DNA of 64,000 nucleotides from an uncultured Alphaproteobacteria bacterium. Its GTDB lineage: Bacteria > Pseudomonadota > Alphaproteobacteria > HIMB59 > GCA-002718135. The DNA lies in NCBI GenBank assembly GCA_902585605.1, contig CACIED010000003.1:1-64000 (forward strand). Reading direction: 5' to 3'. This document shows positions 8,612 to 17,882 of this stretch, one piece after another; the stretch's first letter is position 1; every line of letters starts with the position of its first letter. The position numbers and the translations under genes are program-made. The notes under the pieces were generated by a model. It was not told the DNA's origin. It saw only the letters and a program-made list of their open reading frames with translations, and made no database searches.

Positions 8612-10666
8612 ATGTTAAAAAAAATATTCATAGCGTTAGTATTTTCTTCCGCAACCTTTGTCTGGAGTGGAAGCTCTTTTGCAGGTGGTCATTGCGTAGG
8701 CTCAACTATGAGCGATGCATATACAGGCGGAAAATATCCTCAGCAATATGAGTTATCAGAATATGAAAGTGCAGCCGGTTGCACTATGAAGTTTTCAGAT
8801 AATCCTAATATTGCTAGCATAAACGCTACAATACAAGGTAACCCAGGAAGTCTACCTCCAGTCGAGGATAGATTACCTGATGAACCGCTTGTTGTAGTAC
8901 CATATGAGTCTATTGGTAAATATGGCAATACAATAAACTTCTTATCAAACGCAACTGAAGCTGGAACTTCTGATATGTTGTCTACAAGACACGTAAACTT
9001 ATTACGTTTTGCTGATGACTTAAGTACAATTGTTCCAAACGTTGCCAAAGATTATGAGTGGAATGATGATTTTACTACTCTAACATTCATGTTACGTAAA
9101 GGTCACAAGTGGTCAAATGGTGAACCTTTTGTTGCTAGAGATGTTGAGTTTTGGTACGAAGATTTGATGATGAATCCAAAGATTCGTGAAAAACCATATC
9201 CATATCTATTAGTTGGTGGCGAGCCAATGACTGTTGATGTAATTGATGATCAAACAGTAAGATTTAATTTGCCATCTCCATTCCCTGGTTTAACTGCAAC
9301 TATTGCATGGTCGTATAACCAGTTCTTTATGCCTTCACATTTCCTAGAACAATTCCATCCGGAAATTGATTCAAATGCTGATGCAAATGCACAAGCTTTA
9401 GGATTTGCAGATGGATATGATGCTTTAGCAGCATATTATGGAAACTCAGGTTGGACTGATACTCCAACTCCTTTGCTAGCTAAACCAGATCTAGTTGCTG
9501 GATTACCTTATGCAGCTTATCCTTCTTTAGAAGCTTATATGACTATTGAAGATACTACTGAAGGAAGAGTCTATGCAGCAAACCCATACTTTTTCCAAGT
9601 TGATACAGCTGGAAATCAATTACCATATATTGATTATCAAAATGAAAGATACATCAATGAAAATGAAATAAGATTGTTAAAACTTGTTAATGGTGAAGTT
9701 GATTATAAATCCCAGTCTGTTCAATTAGAGTCTGCTCCTCAATTACTTGATGGTGCTGAGTCTGGAGGATATCAAGTGCAAATCAACCCAGGTTGTGGTG
9801 CTGCATTATTTAGCTTTAATGTAAATCATCCAGATGCTGAAAAACAAAAAGTATATGGAGATATTCGTTTCCGTCAGGCAATGTCAATTGCAATCAACAG
9901 AGATGAAATCAATGACGTTGCATATTATGGTTTAGGTAAAGTTGAGCAGTTTGTAGGTTTTTCTCCTGCACCTGACTTCGTTCCTGAAAGTATAAAAATG
10001 CACATGACCCAATATGATCCAGATGGAGCTATGGCTCTTCTAGACCAAGTAGGGTTAAAAGATACTGATGGAGATGGATTTAGAGAATTACCAAATGGTG
10101 AGGCTCTAGCTATTAACATTGACTACGCTACTCAAGGTATTGGCGGTGTTGAAGTTGAACTTGTCGCAAGATACTTTAATGAAGTAGGTATCAAAACTAC
10201 TTTTAAAGAAGTAACTCCAGATGAATATCGTGGTTCGCAAGCTGCAAACCAACTTGATGTTCATGTTTGGGATAAAGGTCAACCATTAGCAATTGTTGCA
10301 GGTGACCCTGAAACGTTTAAACCTCCTTTTGGAAATTACTTTAATCATACGCAAGGCTTACAATGGGCAGCTTATATTGATAGTAATGGCGATGAAGGCA
10401 TTGAACCTCCTCAGTGGGTATATGACTTAAGTGACGGAATTGATAAATTCCAATCATATGCACTTGGTACTGCTGAGTCTAATGAGTGGGGAGCAAAAAT
10501 TGCAACAATGTTAACAGAACAAAGTTTATTGATTGGTACGGTGAAAGCACCTTTCCCAACTTATCATAGAAATGCTTTGAAAAACTTTACGCAGTTTAAA
10601 ACTACTTCGTATGAGTATTATAGAACATACCCATACCTAGCTACGCAATGGTGGTTAGACGAGTAA
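8612..10666 (+). CDS. ABC importer periplasmic binding protein, family 5 (peptide/opine/nickel class)
   Basis: A 684-residue family-5 solute-binding protein. A signal peptide (positively charged MLKKIFIALVF start, cleavage probably after SSFA) sends it to the periplasm. Family landmarks are YEWNDDFTTLTFMLRKGHKWSNG, then RFRQAMSIAINRDEIN, then an acidic DTDGDGFRELPNGE loop of the type common in these proteins. It is longer than the usual 500-550 residues. AGGAG sits about 7 bases before the ATG. It heads a five-gene importer, with a stem-loop and U-tract between it and the permease. The ligand (peptide, glycoside or other) cannot be told from sequence. Confidence 0.9.
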   Translation: MLKKIFIALVFSSATFVWSGSSFAGGHCVGSTMSDAYTGGKYPQQYELSEYESAAGCTMKFSDNPNIASINATIQGNPGSLPPVEDRLPDEPLVVVPYESIGKYGNTINFLSNATEAGTSDMLSTRHVNLLRFADDLSTIVPNVAKDYEWNDDFTTLTFMLRKGHKWSNGEPFVARDVEFWYEDLMMNPKIREKPYPYLLVGGEPMTVDVIDDQTVRFNLPSPFPGLTATIAWSYNQFFMPSHFLEQFHPEIDSNADANAQALGFADGYDALAAYYGNSGWTDTPTPLLAKPDLVAGLPYAAYPSLEAYMTIEDTTEGRVYAANPYFFQVDTAGNQLPYIDYQNERYINENEIRLLKLVNGEVDYKSQSVQLESAPQLLDGAESGGYQVQINPGCGAALFSFNVNHPDAEKQKVYGDIRFRQAMSIAINRDEINDVAYYGLGKVEQFVGFSPAPDFVPESIKMHMTQYDPDGAMALLDQVGLKDTDGDGFRELPNGEALAINIDYATQGIGGVEVELVARYFNEVGIKTTFKEVTPDEYRGSQAANQLDVHVWDKGQPLAIVAGDPETFKPPFGNYFNHTQGLQWAAYIDSNGDEGIEPPQWVYDLSDGIDKFQSYALGTAESNEWGAKIATMLTEQSLLIGTVKAPFPTYHRNALKNFTQFKTTSYEYYRTYPYLATQWWLDE

Positions 10667-10687
10667 TTTAACTCAATAAATAATAAA

Positions 10688-10724
10688 AAAAGCGGCAATT
10701 ATATATTGCCGCTTTTCTTTTTTT
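10688..10724 (+). terminator. Intrinsic terminator-like stem-loop after the binding-protein gene
   Basis: Perfect 12-bp stem with arms AAAAGCGGCAAT (10688-10699) and ATTGCCGCTTTT (10705-10716), a 5-base loop and a downstream T-rich run. It lies inside the transporter operon, 29 bases before the first permease gene. It probably gives partial termination or protects the 3' end of the binding-protein mRNA. Confidence 0.85.
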
Positions 10725-10752
10725 AATTATTCTTGTTTCCTAATTATTTTAT

Positions 10753-11766
10753 ATGATTAATTTTATACAATTCACTCTCACAAGAGCAGGACTTGCAGTT
10801 ATAACTTTGCTTCTTGTATGTTTTATTGTTTTTTCATTAATGGAATTAGTTCCTGGAACTTGTGCTGAAAGATATCTTGCTTTTAAAAATACTCAGGGAT
10901 CTCAAATAACTTATGAAGATATAGAAAAAGAAAAAATTCGTTTAGGTTTAGACAAACCTTTTTTATATCGTTATGGAAAGTGGGTATCTAATATAGTTTT
11001 AAATGGAGATTTTGGTGATAGTTGTATTCTGAGAATGAATATTAACGAACTTTTAAGTGGAAGATTTATGCTGTCACTAACTATTTGTTTGGTAGCTCTT
11101 ATATTTTCTTATTTAATAGCAATTCCAGTAGGTATCATTTCAGCCACAACAAAATATGCTACATTAGATAATACTCTCAAGTTTATAAGTTATCTTGGAA
11201 TAGCACTTCCCAATTTTTTAGTAGCACTCTGTATTATGCTTTTTATGACTGTTTACTATGGAGATACGATGACAGGCTTGTTCTCTCAAGAATATGAAAA
11301 CGAACCCTGGTCATCAGCAAAACTATTTGATTTTTTAAGTAGAGCTTGGCTTCCAATATTTGTTTTAGGTTGGAATGCAACTGCCTTTGCTCTTCAAACA
11401 GTTAGAGCACTGATGCTAGATGAAAATGATAAATTGTATGTTATGGCAGCAAGAGCAAGAGGGATTTCTGGTATGAGTCTGCTTTGGAGATATCCTGCCA
11501 AACATTCTTTGGGACCAGTAATTAACTCTATTGGCTTCGATTTAAATAGAATTTTTAGTGCTTTGCCAATTGTAGCATTAATACTTATTCTTACCGAAGC
11601 TGGTGCGCTTTTAATTGAAGCTTTGGCTAGATCTAATGATCAACAATTAGCTGGTGCAATTATTTTTCTTTTGACGGCAACAATTGTTTTTGTGAATTTT
11701 ATAACCGATATTATTTTAGCTATAATTGATCCAAGGATTAGAAAAGGAGTAATGGGTGGAGGTTAA
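10753..11766 (+). CDS. ABC importer permease, DppB-like
   Basis: A 337-residue inner-membrane permease with an N-terminal membrane segment, a periplasmic region carrying GLDKPFLYRYGKWVSNIVLNGDFG, and further membrane segments. The cytoplasmic EAA-type coupling loop is visible around YVMAARARGISGMSLLWRY. It is the first of two permeases for the importer that starts at 8612. Its end overlaps the next permease by 11 bases. Length and topology fit the BPD_transp_1 family. Confidence 0.9.
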   Translation: MINFIQFTLTRAGLAVITLLLVCFIVFSLMELVPGTCAERYLAFKNTQGSQITYEDIEKEKIRLGLDKPFLYRYGKWVSNIVLNGDFGDSCILRMNINELLSGRFMLSLTICLVALIFSYLIAIPVGIISATTKYATLDNTLKFISYLGIALPNFLVALCIMLFMTVYYGDTMTGLFSQEYENEPWSSAKLFDFLSRAWLPIFVLGWNATAFALQTVRALMLDENDKLYVMAARARGISGMSLLWRYPAKHSLGPVINSIGFDLNRIFSALPIVALILILTEAGALLIEALARSNDQQLAGAIIFLLTATIVFVNFITDIILAIIDPRIRKGVMGGG

Positions 11767-12916
11767 TAATCAAAAAAAAGAAGCTTATTATACAGCAACG
11801 CAGATGCAGTTAGTAAGAACACGTTTTTTTGGAAATAGATCTGCAATGATTGCAGGATCTATTTTATTATTTATGATAATTTGTAGTTTATTCTCTGATT
11901 TTCTATCTCCTTATGATCCAACTATAGCAGGAAGAGACAAAGAGTATGAAAATGGTGCACCTCAAATTCCAATGTTTTGGGATGAAAATGGATTTTCAGC
12001 TAGGCCTTTTTTACATACATTAGAAAAATATAGAGGAGCAGATACAAATTTTCGATGGGTATATAAAGTTGATACTGAAAAAAGAAGATACGTTTATTTT
12101 TTTGTTGAAGGTTGGGAATATAAAGTTTTTGATTTTAATATAAATCTTCCAGGAAAAATTTTAGATTTTAAAATTCCAGGTTTTACATTTAATACTCATT
12201 TATTTGGCGTCGAAGAGGGTGGTATTCATATATTTGGAACAGATAAGGCTGGAAAAGATTTATTTAGCAGAACCTTAAGTGCAATTTACATTTCGCTAGC
12301 TGTAGGAACACTTGGTGTGTTTATATCTTTTGTTCTATCACTAATTATAGGCGGGATTTCAGGTTACTATGGTGGATGGATTGATAGTGTATTACAAATG
12401 TTTACTGATGCAATTCGAACGGTACCGCCAATACCTTTATTTATGTGTCTTGCTGCCTTTGCTCCATTAGAATGGAGTTCTGAATTACGGTTCTTTTTTA
12501 TTTCCTGTTTGCTTGGATTAATTTCATGGCCAACACTTGCTAGAAGAGTAAGAACACATCTACTTAGTGAAAGAAGCCAAGAATATATTCTTGCTGCAAA
12601 GCTTTGTGGAGCATCATCTACTCATATTATTGTAAGACACTTATTACCAAGTTTTACGAGTTATATTATTGTCGATCTAGTCATTAGTTTTCCGTACATG
12701 TTATTATCTGAAACTGCTTTAAGTTTTATAGGACTTGGTTTGAGAGAGCCAGTAAACTCTCTAGGTGTACTTTTGCAAAATGCAACAAAGGCCGACGTAC
12801 TTTTAAACTATCAATGGTATTTTATCCCTGTATTTTTCTTAGTCGTATTAATTTTAACATTTGTCTATGTGGGAGATGGATTACGTGATGCAGCAGATCC
12901 TCATAAGGTAAAATAA
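11756..12916 (+). CDS. ABC importer permease, DppC-like, with long periplasmic insert
   Basis: A 386-residue permease, about 80-90 residues longer than a usual DppC. The extra length lies between the first membrane segment and the conserved IFGTDKAGKDLFSR block, roughly residues 60-160. It is hydrophilic and aromatic-rich, so it should face the periplasm; YejE-like permeases carry a comparable extension. The coupling loop is near ILAAKLCGASSTHIIVRHLLP. The start is GTG at 11756, supported by AAGGAG at 11744-11749. It overlaps the upstream permease by 11 bases. Confidence 0.9.
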   Translation: MEVNNQKKEAYYTATQMQLVRTRFFGNRSAMIAGSILLFMIICSLFSDFLSPYDPTIAGRDKEYENGAPQIPMFWDENGFSARPFLHTLEKYRGADTNFRWVYKVDTEKRRYVYFFVEGWEYKVFDFNINLPGKILDFKIPGFTFNTHLFGVEEGGIHIFGTDKAGKDLFSRTLSAIYISLAVGTLGVFISFVLSLIIGGISGYYGGWIDSVLQMFTDAIRTVPPIPLFMCLAAFAPLEWSSELRFFFISCLLGLISWPTLARRVRTHLLSERSQEYILAAKLCGASSTHIIVRHLLPSFTSYIIVDLVISFPYMLLSETALSFIGLGLREPVNSLGVLLQNATKADVLLNYQWYFIPVFFLVVLILTFVYVGDGLRDAADPHKVK

Positions 12917-12917
12917 T

Positions 12918-13907
12918 ATGAGTCATTTATTAGAAGTAAAAAATTTAGATGTAAAATTTGATACTGATGAAGGTAGAATTACAGCAGTTGAAAATATCTC
13001 TCTTTCTGTAGATCAAGGTGAAGTACTTGGTATAGTTGGTGAATCCGGATCAGGTAAATCTGTGACTGCTAAATCGATTATGCAATTAAATCCAGGCAAT
13101 ACTTCTTACAACGAAGACGCAGAAATAATTTTAGACAACGAAAATGTTCTTCAATTTACCTCTAAGCAAGACTTAAAAAAAATTAGAGGTGGTAAAGTAT
13201 CAATGATTTTTCAAGAGCCTATGGCAAGTTTTGCTCCAGCAATAAAAATTGGCGCACAAATGGTTGAGCAATTACTAATTCATAAAAATATTAATAAAGA
13301 GGAGGCAAAATCAATATCTATAAACATGCTTAAAAGAGTAGGTATAGCAGATGCAGAAAAAAGGTTTAATCAATATGCATTTGAATTGTCTGGGGGAATG
13401 CGTCAAAGAGCAATGATAGCTATGGCACTATCCACTATGCCTAAACTTTTATTAGCAGATGAGCCAACAACTGCTTTAGACGTAACAATTCAAGCTCAAG
13501 TAATTAATCTAATTAAAGATATTATTAAAGAATATCAAATGGGAGTAATATTTATTACTCACGATCTAGGTGTTATTGCGCAGGTAGCTGATCATGTAGC
13601 AGTAATGTATTTAGGAAGTGTAGTGGAAAAAGGTCCAGTAAATGAGATCCTTAAAAATCCAAAACATCCTTATACAAAAGGGCTATTACAAGCTTTACCT
13701 GACATAAATAACTTAGACGCACCATTATCTCCAATACCTGGAAATATTCCAAGTCCATTAGATAGACCAACAGGATGTGTATTTAGAACTAGATGCCCCC
13801 ATCATAATCCAGAAGGAAAAGATGGTAAAATAGAAATGAAATTAATTGAAGTTGAACCAGGTCACTGGGTTGATCAGTGCGGAATTAAGTGTGGTCAAAA
13901 TGGGTGA
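12918..13907 (+). CDS. ABC importer ATPase, DppD-like
   Basis: A 329-residue ATP-binding subunit. Walker A is GESGSGKS, the signature is LSGGMRQRAMIA, Walker B is LLLADEPTTALD and the switch histidine is in ITHDLG. The C-terminal oligopeptide-transporter domain includes GCVFRTRCP and ends in EPGHWVDQCGIKC. It starts one base after the permease stop and overlaps the second ATPase by 8 bases. It pairs with that protein in the cytoplasmic motor of the importer. Confidence 0.95.
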   Translation: MSHLLEVKNLDVKFDTDEGRITAVENISLSVDQGEVLGIVGESGSGKSVTAKSIMQLNPGNTSYNEDAEIILDNENVLQFTSKQDLKKIRGGKVSMIFQEPMASFAPAIKIGAQMVEQLLIHKNINKEEAKSISINMLKRVGIADAEKRFNQYAFELSGGMRQRAMIAMALSTMPKLLLADEPTTALDVTIQAQVINLIKDIIKEYQMGVIFITHDLGVIAQVADHVAVMYLGSVVEKGPVNEILKNPKHPYTKGLLQALPDINNLDAPLSPIPGNIPSPLDRPTGCVFRTRCPHHNPEGKDGKIEMKLIEVEPGHWVDQCGIKCGQNG

Positions 13908-14886
13908 TAATTTAATTTCAGTAAATAATGTTTCAGTAAATTTTGATTATCAAGAAAATTTTATTTCAAAAAAACAAAAAATACATGCTGTAAATAATAT
14001 TAATATAAAAATTAAAAAAGGATCTTTTTTTGGTTTAGTGGGTGAATCTGGTTCAGGCAAAACTACTCTTGGCAGAGCAATACTTGGAGCTAATAAAATC
14101 AGTTCTGGAAATGTTATTTTTCATGACGAAGAAAGAGATTATGATTTAACAGATATGAACAAACAAGATTTAAAAGAATATAGAAAAAAAGCTCAATTAA
14201 TTTTTCAAGATCCTTATGCTGCTTTAAGCCCAAGAATGACCGTGAGGGATATTATTGCAGAGCCTTTAGAAGTGATGAGAATAACAAACTCAAGACAAGA
14301 AACTGATGAAAGAGTAAGAGATATTGCTGCTAAATGTAGATTAAATATTGAGCATTTAAGAAGATTTCCTCATGCATTTTCTGGAGGACAAAGACAAAGA
14401 ATATCAATTGCAAGAGCCTTAGTAAGTAATCCAAAATTTATAGTAGCAGATGAAAGTGTTGCTGCTTTAGATGTATCAATACAAGCAGATATATTAAATC
14501 TTTTAAAACAACTTCAAACCGAACTTAACCTAACTTACTTATTTATAAGTCATGATTTAAGTGTAGTAGCTCATGTATGTGATGTTGTTGCAGTTATGTA
14601 TTTGGGGCACATAGTTGAAATGGGACCTTCAAGAGAATTATTTAAGAACCCAAAACATTCTTACACAAAGGCACTATTATCTTCTATTCCATCAATTGAT
14701 CCAGAGAAAAGATCTGAAGCTATAGAGCTAAAGGGAGAAATTCCTAGCGCATTAAATCCACCTCCAGGTTGTGTGTTTAGAACAAGATGTCCTAATCCTG
14801 GAGTAGATTGCAAAGGTGGAGAAATAAAAATGGGTCTTATTGAAGTTGAACCAGGTCACTGGGTAGATCAGTGTTGTGCTATATAA
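13900..14886 (+). CDS. ABC importer ATPase, DppF-like
   Basis: A 328-residue ATP-binding subunit when started at the ATG at 13900 (MGDNLISVNNVSVNF), which overlaps the previous stop by 8 bases. An upstream in-frame ATG at 13846 would add residues lying entirely inside the preceding gene. Walker A GESGSGKTTLG, signature FSGGQRQRIS, FIVADESVAALDVS at Walker B and ISHDLS are present. Serine follows the Walker B glutamate where proline is usual. The C-terminal tail GCVFRTRCPNPG...EPGHWVDQC matches the neighbouring ATPase and the one at 60131-61970. Confidence 0.93.
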   Translation: MGDNLISVNNVSVNFDYQENFISKKQKIHAVNNINIKIKKGSFFGLVGESGSGKTTLGRAILGANKISSGNVIFHDEERDYDLTDMNKQDLKEYRKKAQLIFQDPYAALSPRMTVRDIIAEPLEVMRITNSRQETDERVRDIAAKCRLNIEHLRRFPHAFSGGQRQRISIARALVSNPKFIVADESVAALDVSIQADILNLLKQLQTELNLTYLFISHDLSVVAHVCDVVAVMYLGHIVEMGPSRELFKNPKHSYTKALLSSIPSIDPEKRSEAIELKGEIPSALNPPPGCVFRTRCPNPGVDCKGGEIKMGLIEVEPGHWVDQCCAI

Positions 14887-14904
14887 GTAGTTTTTATAAC
14901 TGTA

Positions 14905-15894
14905 ATGAAAAATATAGCATTTATTGGAACCTCTCATATTCATACACCAAATTTTATTTCTAAGGTACTTTCAAACATTAAAATTAATTGTATTGGTGTT
15001 TGGGACAAAGACAAGAATAGGTCAAAAAGTGACTCTGAAAAACTAAAATGTAAAAATTATGATAACTATATTGATTTATTGAAAGAACCTAATTTAGATG
15101 GTGTTATTGTATGTTCAGAAACTAATTTGCACTATGAATTAGTTAAAAAAATTACTGAGAATAAAAAACACTGTTTTATAGAAAAACCTTTGGGGATAGG
15201 AAAAAAAGATTCCTTTGAAATGGCAAATTTAATTGAGTCATCAAAAATTATTTTCCAAACAGGCTATTTCATGAGAAGTAATCCTGTTTACATAAAGCTT
15301 AAAGAATTAATTACTGCCAATTATTTTGGTGATGTTTCAAGAATTCGACTGGTTAATTGTCACGATGGTATTATGAGGGATATTTTCAAAAACTATCAGT
15401 GGATGACAGATCTCAAAGCTGCAGGCGTTGGGGCTTTTGGTGATTTAGGAACACATGTTTTAGATCTTCTCTTGTGGTTTTTTTCTGATGTTGAGTCAGT
15501 AAGTGCAACCTTCACAAAAGTATATAATCAATATCCAGGTTGTGAAGAGAGTGGAGAAGCATTAATAAAATTTAAAAGTGGGTTGATAGCTAGTATTGCT
15601 GCGGGATGGATAGATGTAGCGCAGCCATACACTATTTTTGTAAGTGGCACAAAAGCTCACGCAAGAACAACGAATGAGCAATTAATTATAAACGAAAATA
15701 AGGAAGGTAAAAAAATAGAAAGAATAGAAGAAAATTTACCAGAAACATTACCACATGCATTTGATTTGTTTCTCAATTCATTAATTGATAACAATACTAA
15801 AAACCTAGTTACTCCTAAAGAAGCAGCATTGAGAAGTAGTATAATGGCATCAATTTACCAATCAGAAAAAGAAAAAAAATGGATAAATATCTAA
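14905..15894 (+). CDS. Gfo/Idh/MocA-family oxidoreductase
   Basis: A 329-residue NAD(P)-dependent dehydrogenase. The N-terminal nucleotide-binding fold begins MKNIAFIGTSHIH, the family lysine is in CFIEKPLGIGKKDS, and the C-terminal alpha/beta domain includes GAFGDLGTHVLDLLLWFF with the conserved Asp and His. Members oxidise or epimerise sugars, inositols and amino sugars. It starts 18 bases after the importer ATPase and heads a run of sugar genes on the same strand, so it may share the importer transcript. The N-terminal glycine motif is somewhat degenerate (GTSHIH). Confidence 0.85.
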   Translation: MKNIAFIGTSHIHTPNFISKVLSNIKINCIGVWDKDKNRSKSDSEKLKCKNYDNYIDLLKEPNLDGVIVCSETNLHYELVKKITENKKHCFIEKPLGIGKKDSFEMANLIESSKIIFQTGYFMRSNPVYIKLKELITANYFGDVSRIRLVNCHDGIMRDIFKNYQWMTDLKAAGVGAFGDLGTHVLDLLLWFFSDVESVSATFTKVYNQYPGCEESGEALIKFKSGLIASIAAGWIDVAQPYTIFVSGTKAHARTTNEQLIINENKEGKKIERIEENLPETLPHAFDLFLNSLIDNNTKNLVTPKEAALRSSIMASIYQSEKEKKWINI

Positions 15895-15910
15895 ATTAAA
15901 AAATATAAAT

Positions 15911-16969
15911 ATGAGTAAAATAAAAGTTGGTATTATTGGCGTTGGGGGTATTGCGAAGTTACATGTACCTGGTTGGCGCATGTCAGAACATGCAGAATTA
16001 ATAGCAGGTTCCGATATAAATAATTCTATTCTTGAAGATTGGGGCAATATAAATCAAATAAAAAAATTATATCTTGATCCCCTAGATATGATTAATGATC
16101 CAGATATAGATGTGATAGATATTTGTGCACCTAATAACTATCACTGTGATTTAGCAATTAAAGCAATGCAAGCTGGCAAAGATGTTTTATGTGAAAAACC
16201 CTTAGCTCCAAATGTCTCACAAATAAAAAAAATGATTGAAGTAAGAGATCAAACGAATAAAAAATTAATGTGTGCTCAACACTTTAGATTCAGAAAAGAT
16301 TCTCAATTAATAAAAGAAGAATCCAATTCAATTGGTTCGATATATCATGCACGTTCTTGGATGCTTAGAAGAAATTTTTTACCAGTCTCACTTGGTTTTT
16401 TAAAAAAAGAAAATTCAGGAGGAGGGCCTTGTATTGATATAGGGGTGCACGTATTAGATTTAACTCTTTGGTTTATGAACAATCCAGAACCACTTTCTGT
16501 GACGGGTGTGTCAAAAACAGAATTAGCAAAGCAATCAAATTCTTTTAGTTACAATGGAGAGTACGATAAGGAAGCAATGAACGTTGAAGATTTTGCAGCT
16601 GCGTTTGTTAGGTTTAAAAATGGTGCAACCTTGATGCTTGAAGTATCATGGATGCTTCATCATAAACTACCTGAAGATAAAATAGAAGATATGCAGGTAT
16701 GGTTATACGGAAGAGAAGCTGGTTTGCATTGGCCTAATTGTGAGATTATAAAAAATGATATCAATTCTCAAACTCACATAACTAAAAAAATTGAAGGAAA
16801 TTTAAAAGACACTATTGAACCTCATGCCAAAGAATGTATCGAGTTTGCAGAGTTTGTTGCAAACGATCAACCAGTTACTATTCCTGCTGAACACTCTCTA
16901 CAAGTAATGAAAATTTTAGATGGAATTTATAAAAGTCAAGAAGCAGGAAAAGAAATTATTTTAGAATAA
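15911..16969 (+). CDS. Gfo/Idh/MocA-family oxidoreductase
   Basis: A 352-residue member of the same superfamily as its upstream neighbour, but clearly a different subfamily. It has a good glycine motif, VGIIGVGGIAKLH, the lysine motif VLCEKPLAPN, and GGGPCIDIGVHVLDLTLWFM in the catalytic domain. Two adjacent dehydrogenases of this type commonly perform successive oxidation or oxidation-reduction of one sugar. It is 16 bases downstream of the first and 13 bases upstream of the permease gene, consistent with one operon. Confidence 0.88.
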   Translation: MSKIKVGIIGVGGIAKLHVPGWRMSEHAELIAGSDINNSILEDWGNINQIKKLYLDPLDMINDPDIDVIDICAPNNYHCDLAIKAMQAGKDVLCEKPLAPNVSQIKKMIEVRDQTNKKLMCAQHFRFRKDSQLIKEESNSIGSIYHARSWMLRRNFLPVSLGFLKKENSGGGPCIDIGVHVLDLTLWFMNNPEPLSVTGVSKTELAKQSNSFSYNGEYDKEAMNVEDFAAAFVRFKNGATLMLEVSWMLHHKLPEDKIEDMQVWLYGREAGLHWPNCEIIKNDINSQTHITKKIEGNLKDTIEPHAKECIEFAEFVANDQPVTIPAEHSLQVMKILDGIYKSQEAGKEIILE

Positions 16970-16982
16970 TAGATTATGGTTA

Positions 16983-17882
16983 ATGAAAAATAATTTATTT
17001 TTAGCTGTTATATTATCACTTTCAGGTTTGTTTTTATTAGATTGTATGGGGATTGCGATAAAGTTTTTACGAAACGAATATCCAGCAGCTCAACTTTCTG
17101 TTTTTAGAAATTTATTTGGAATGATCCCATGTTTTATTGCTTTATATTTTTCACATGATTGGCATCAAAACGGTAGACAAATAAAAATAAAGCAATGGAA
17201 GTTAGGATTATTCCGTGGAGTATTTGTAGCATTGGCTCAATTATGTCTCTATACTTCTTATGCTTACTTACCTTTTGCTTTAGTCGCTACCATGGAATAC
17301 ACTGGGCCCATGATGGTCACCCTTCTTGCTATTCCTTTATTAGGTGAAAAATTTGGTTGGTATAAAATGAGTGCAGTAATTTCTGGTTTTGTAGGTATCG
17401 TTTTAATTATGCAACCTTGGTCATCAGACTTTAATTATATGTTATTACTTCCTATACTTGCTGCTTTTGGATATTCATTAGCAAGGGTAACATCCTTAAG
17501 TTTTGAAGATCATGTTCCTTCACCACTTATCAACTTGTATGGTCAAACAGGGACAATCATAGTTGCATGTATGTTAGTAGTGTTTTTTGATATGTGGGAA
17601 AATTTCAAAAGTATAAATGATTTCTTAGTAGTTTGTGTAATGGGGATTGCAGGAGGATCTGGAACTTTACTTTTAATATATGGTGCTAGAAAAGCAGAAC
17701 TTAGTAAAATTATGCCATTTGATTACATTGAAATATTTTTTGCACTTATTTTAGGTTGGATATTTTTTGCAGAATGGCCAGTTGATCAACTCTTTCCAGG
17801 TACTTTTTTTATAGTTTTAGGTGGATTAATCATTTATCTTCAACAAAGAAAAAATAATTTTCAAAGATTGAGAAAAACATAA
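16983..17882 (+). CDS. EamA/DMT-family permease
   Basis: A 299-residue inner-membrane protein with ten predicted hydrophobic segments in two EamA repeats; IKFLRNEYPAAQLSVFRNLFGMIP is in the first (RhaT-like/S-adenosylmethionine-carrier style sequence). Its stop overlaps the ATG of the aldose epimerase (TAATG). Position inside the sugar/sulfonate cluster suggests a carrier for a cluster substrate or an exporter of an end product such as a sulfonate. The direction and substrate are not readable from sequence. Confidence 0.85.
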   Translation: MKNNLFLAVILSLSGLFLLDCMGIAIKFLRNEYPAAQLSVFRNLFGMIPCFIALYFSHDWHQNGRQIKIKQWKLGLFRGVFVALAQLCLYTSYAYLPFALVATMEYTGPMMVTLLAIPLLGEKFGWYKMSAVISGFVGIVLIMQPWSSDFNYMLLLPILAAFGYSLARVTSLSFEDHVPSPLINLYGQTGTIIVACMLVVFFDMWENFKSINDFLVVCVMGIAGGSGTLLLIYGARKAELSKIMPFDYIEIFFALILGWIFFAEWPVDQLFPGTFFIVLGGLIIYLQQRKNNFQRLRKT

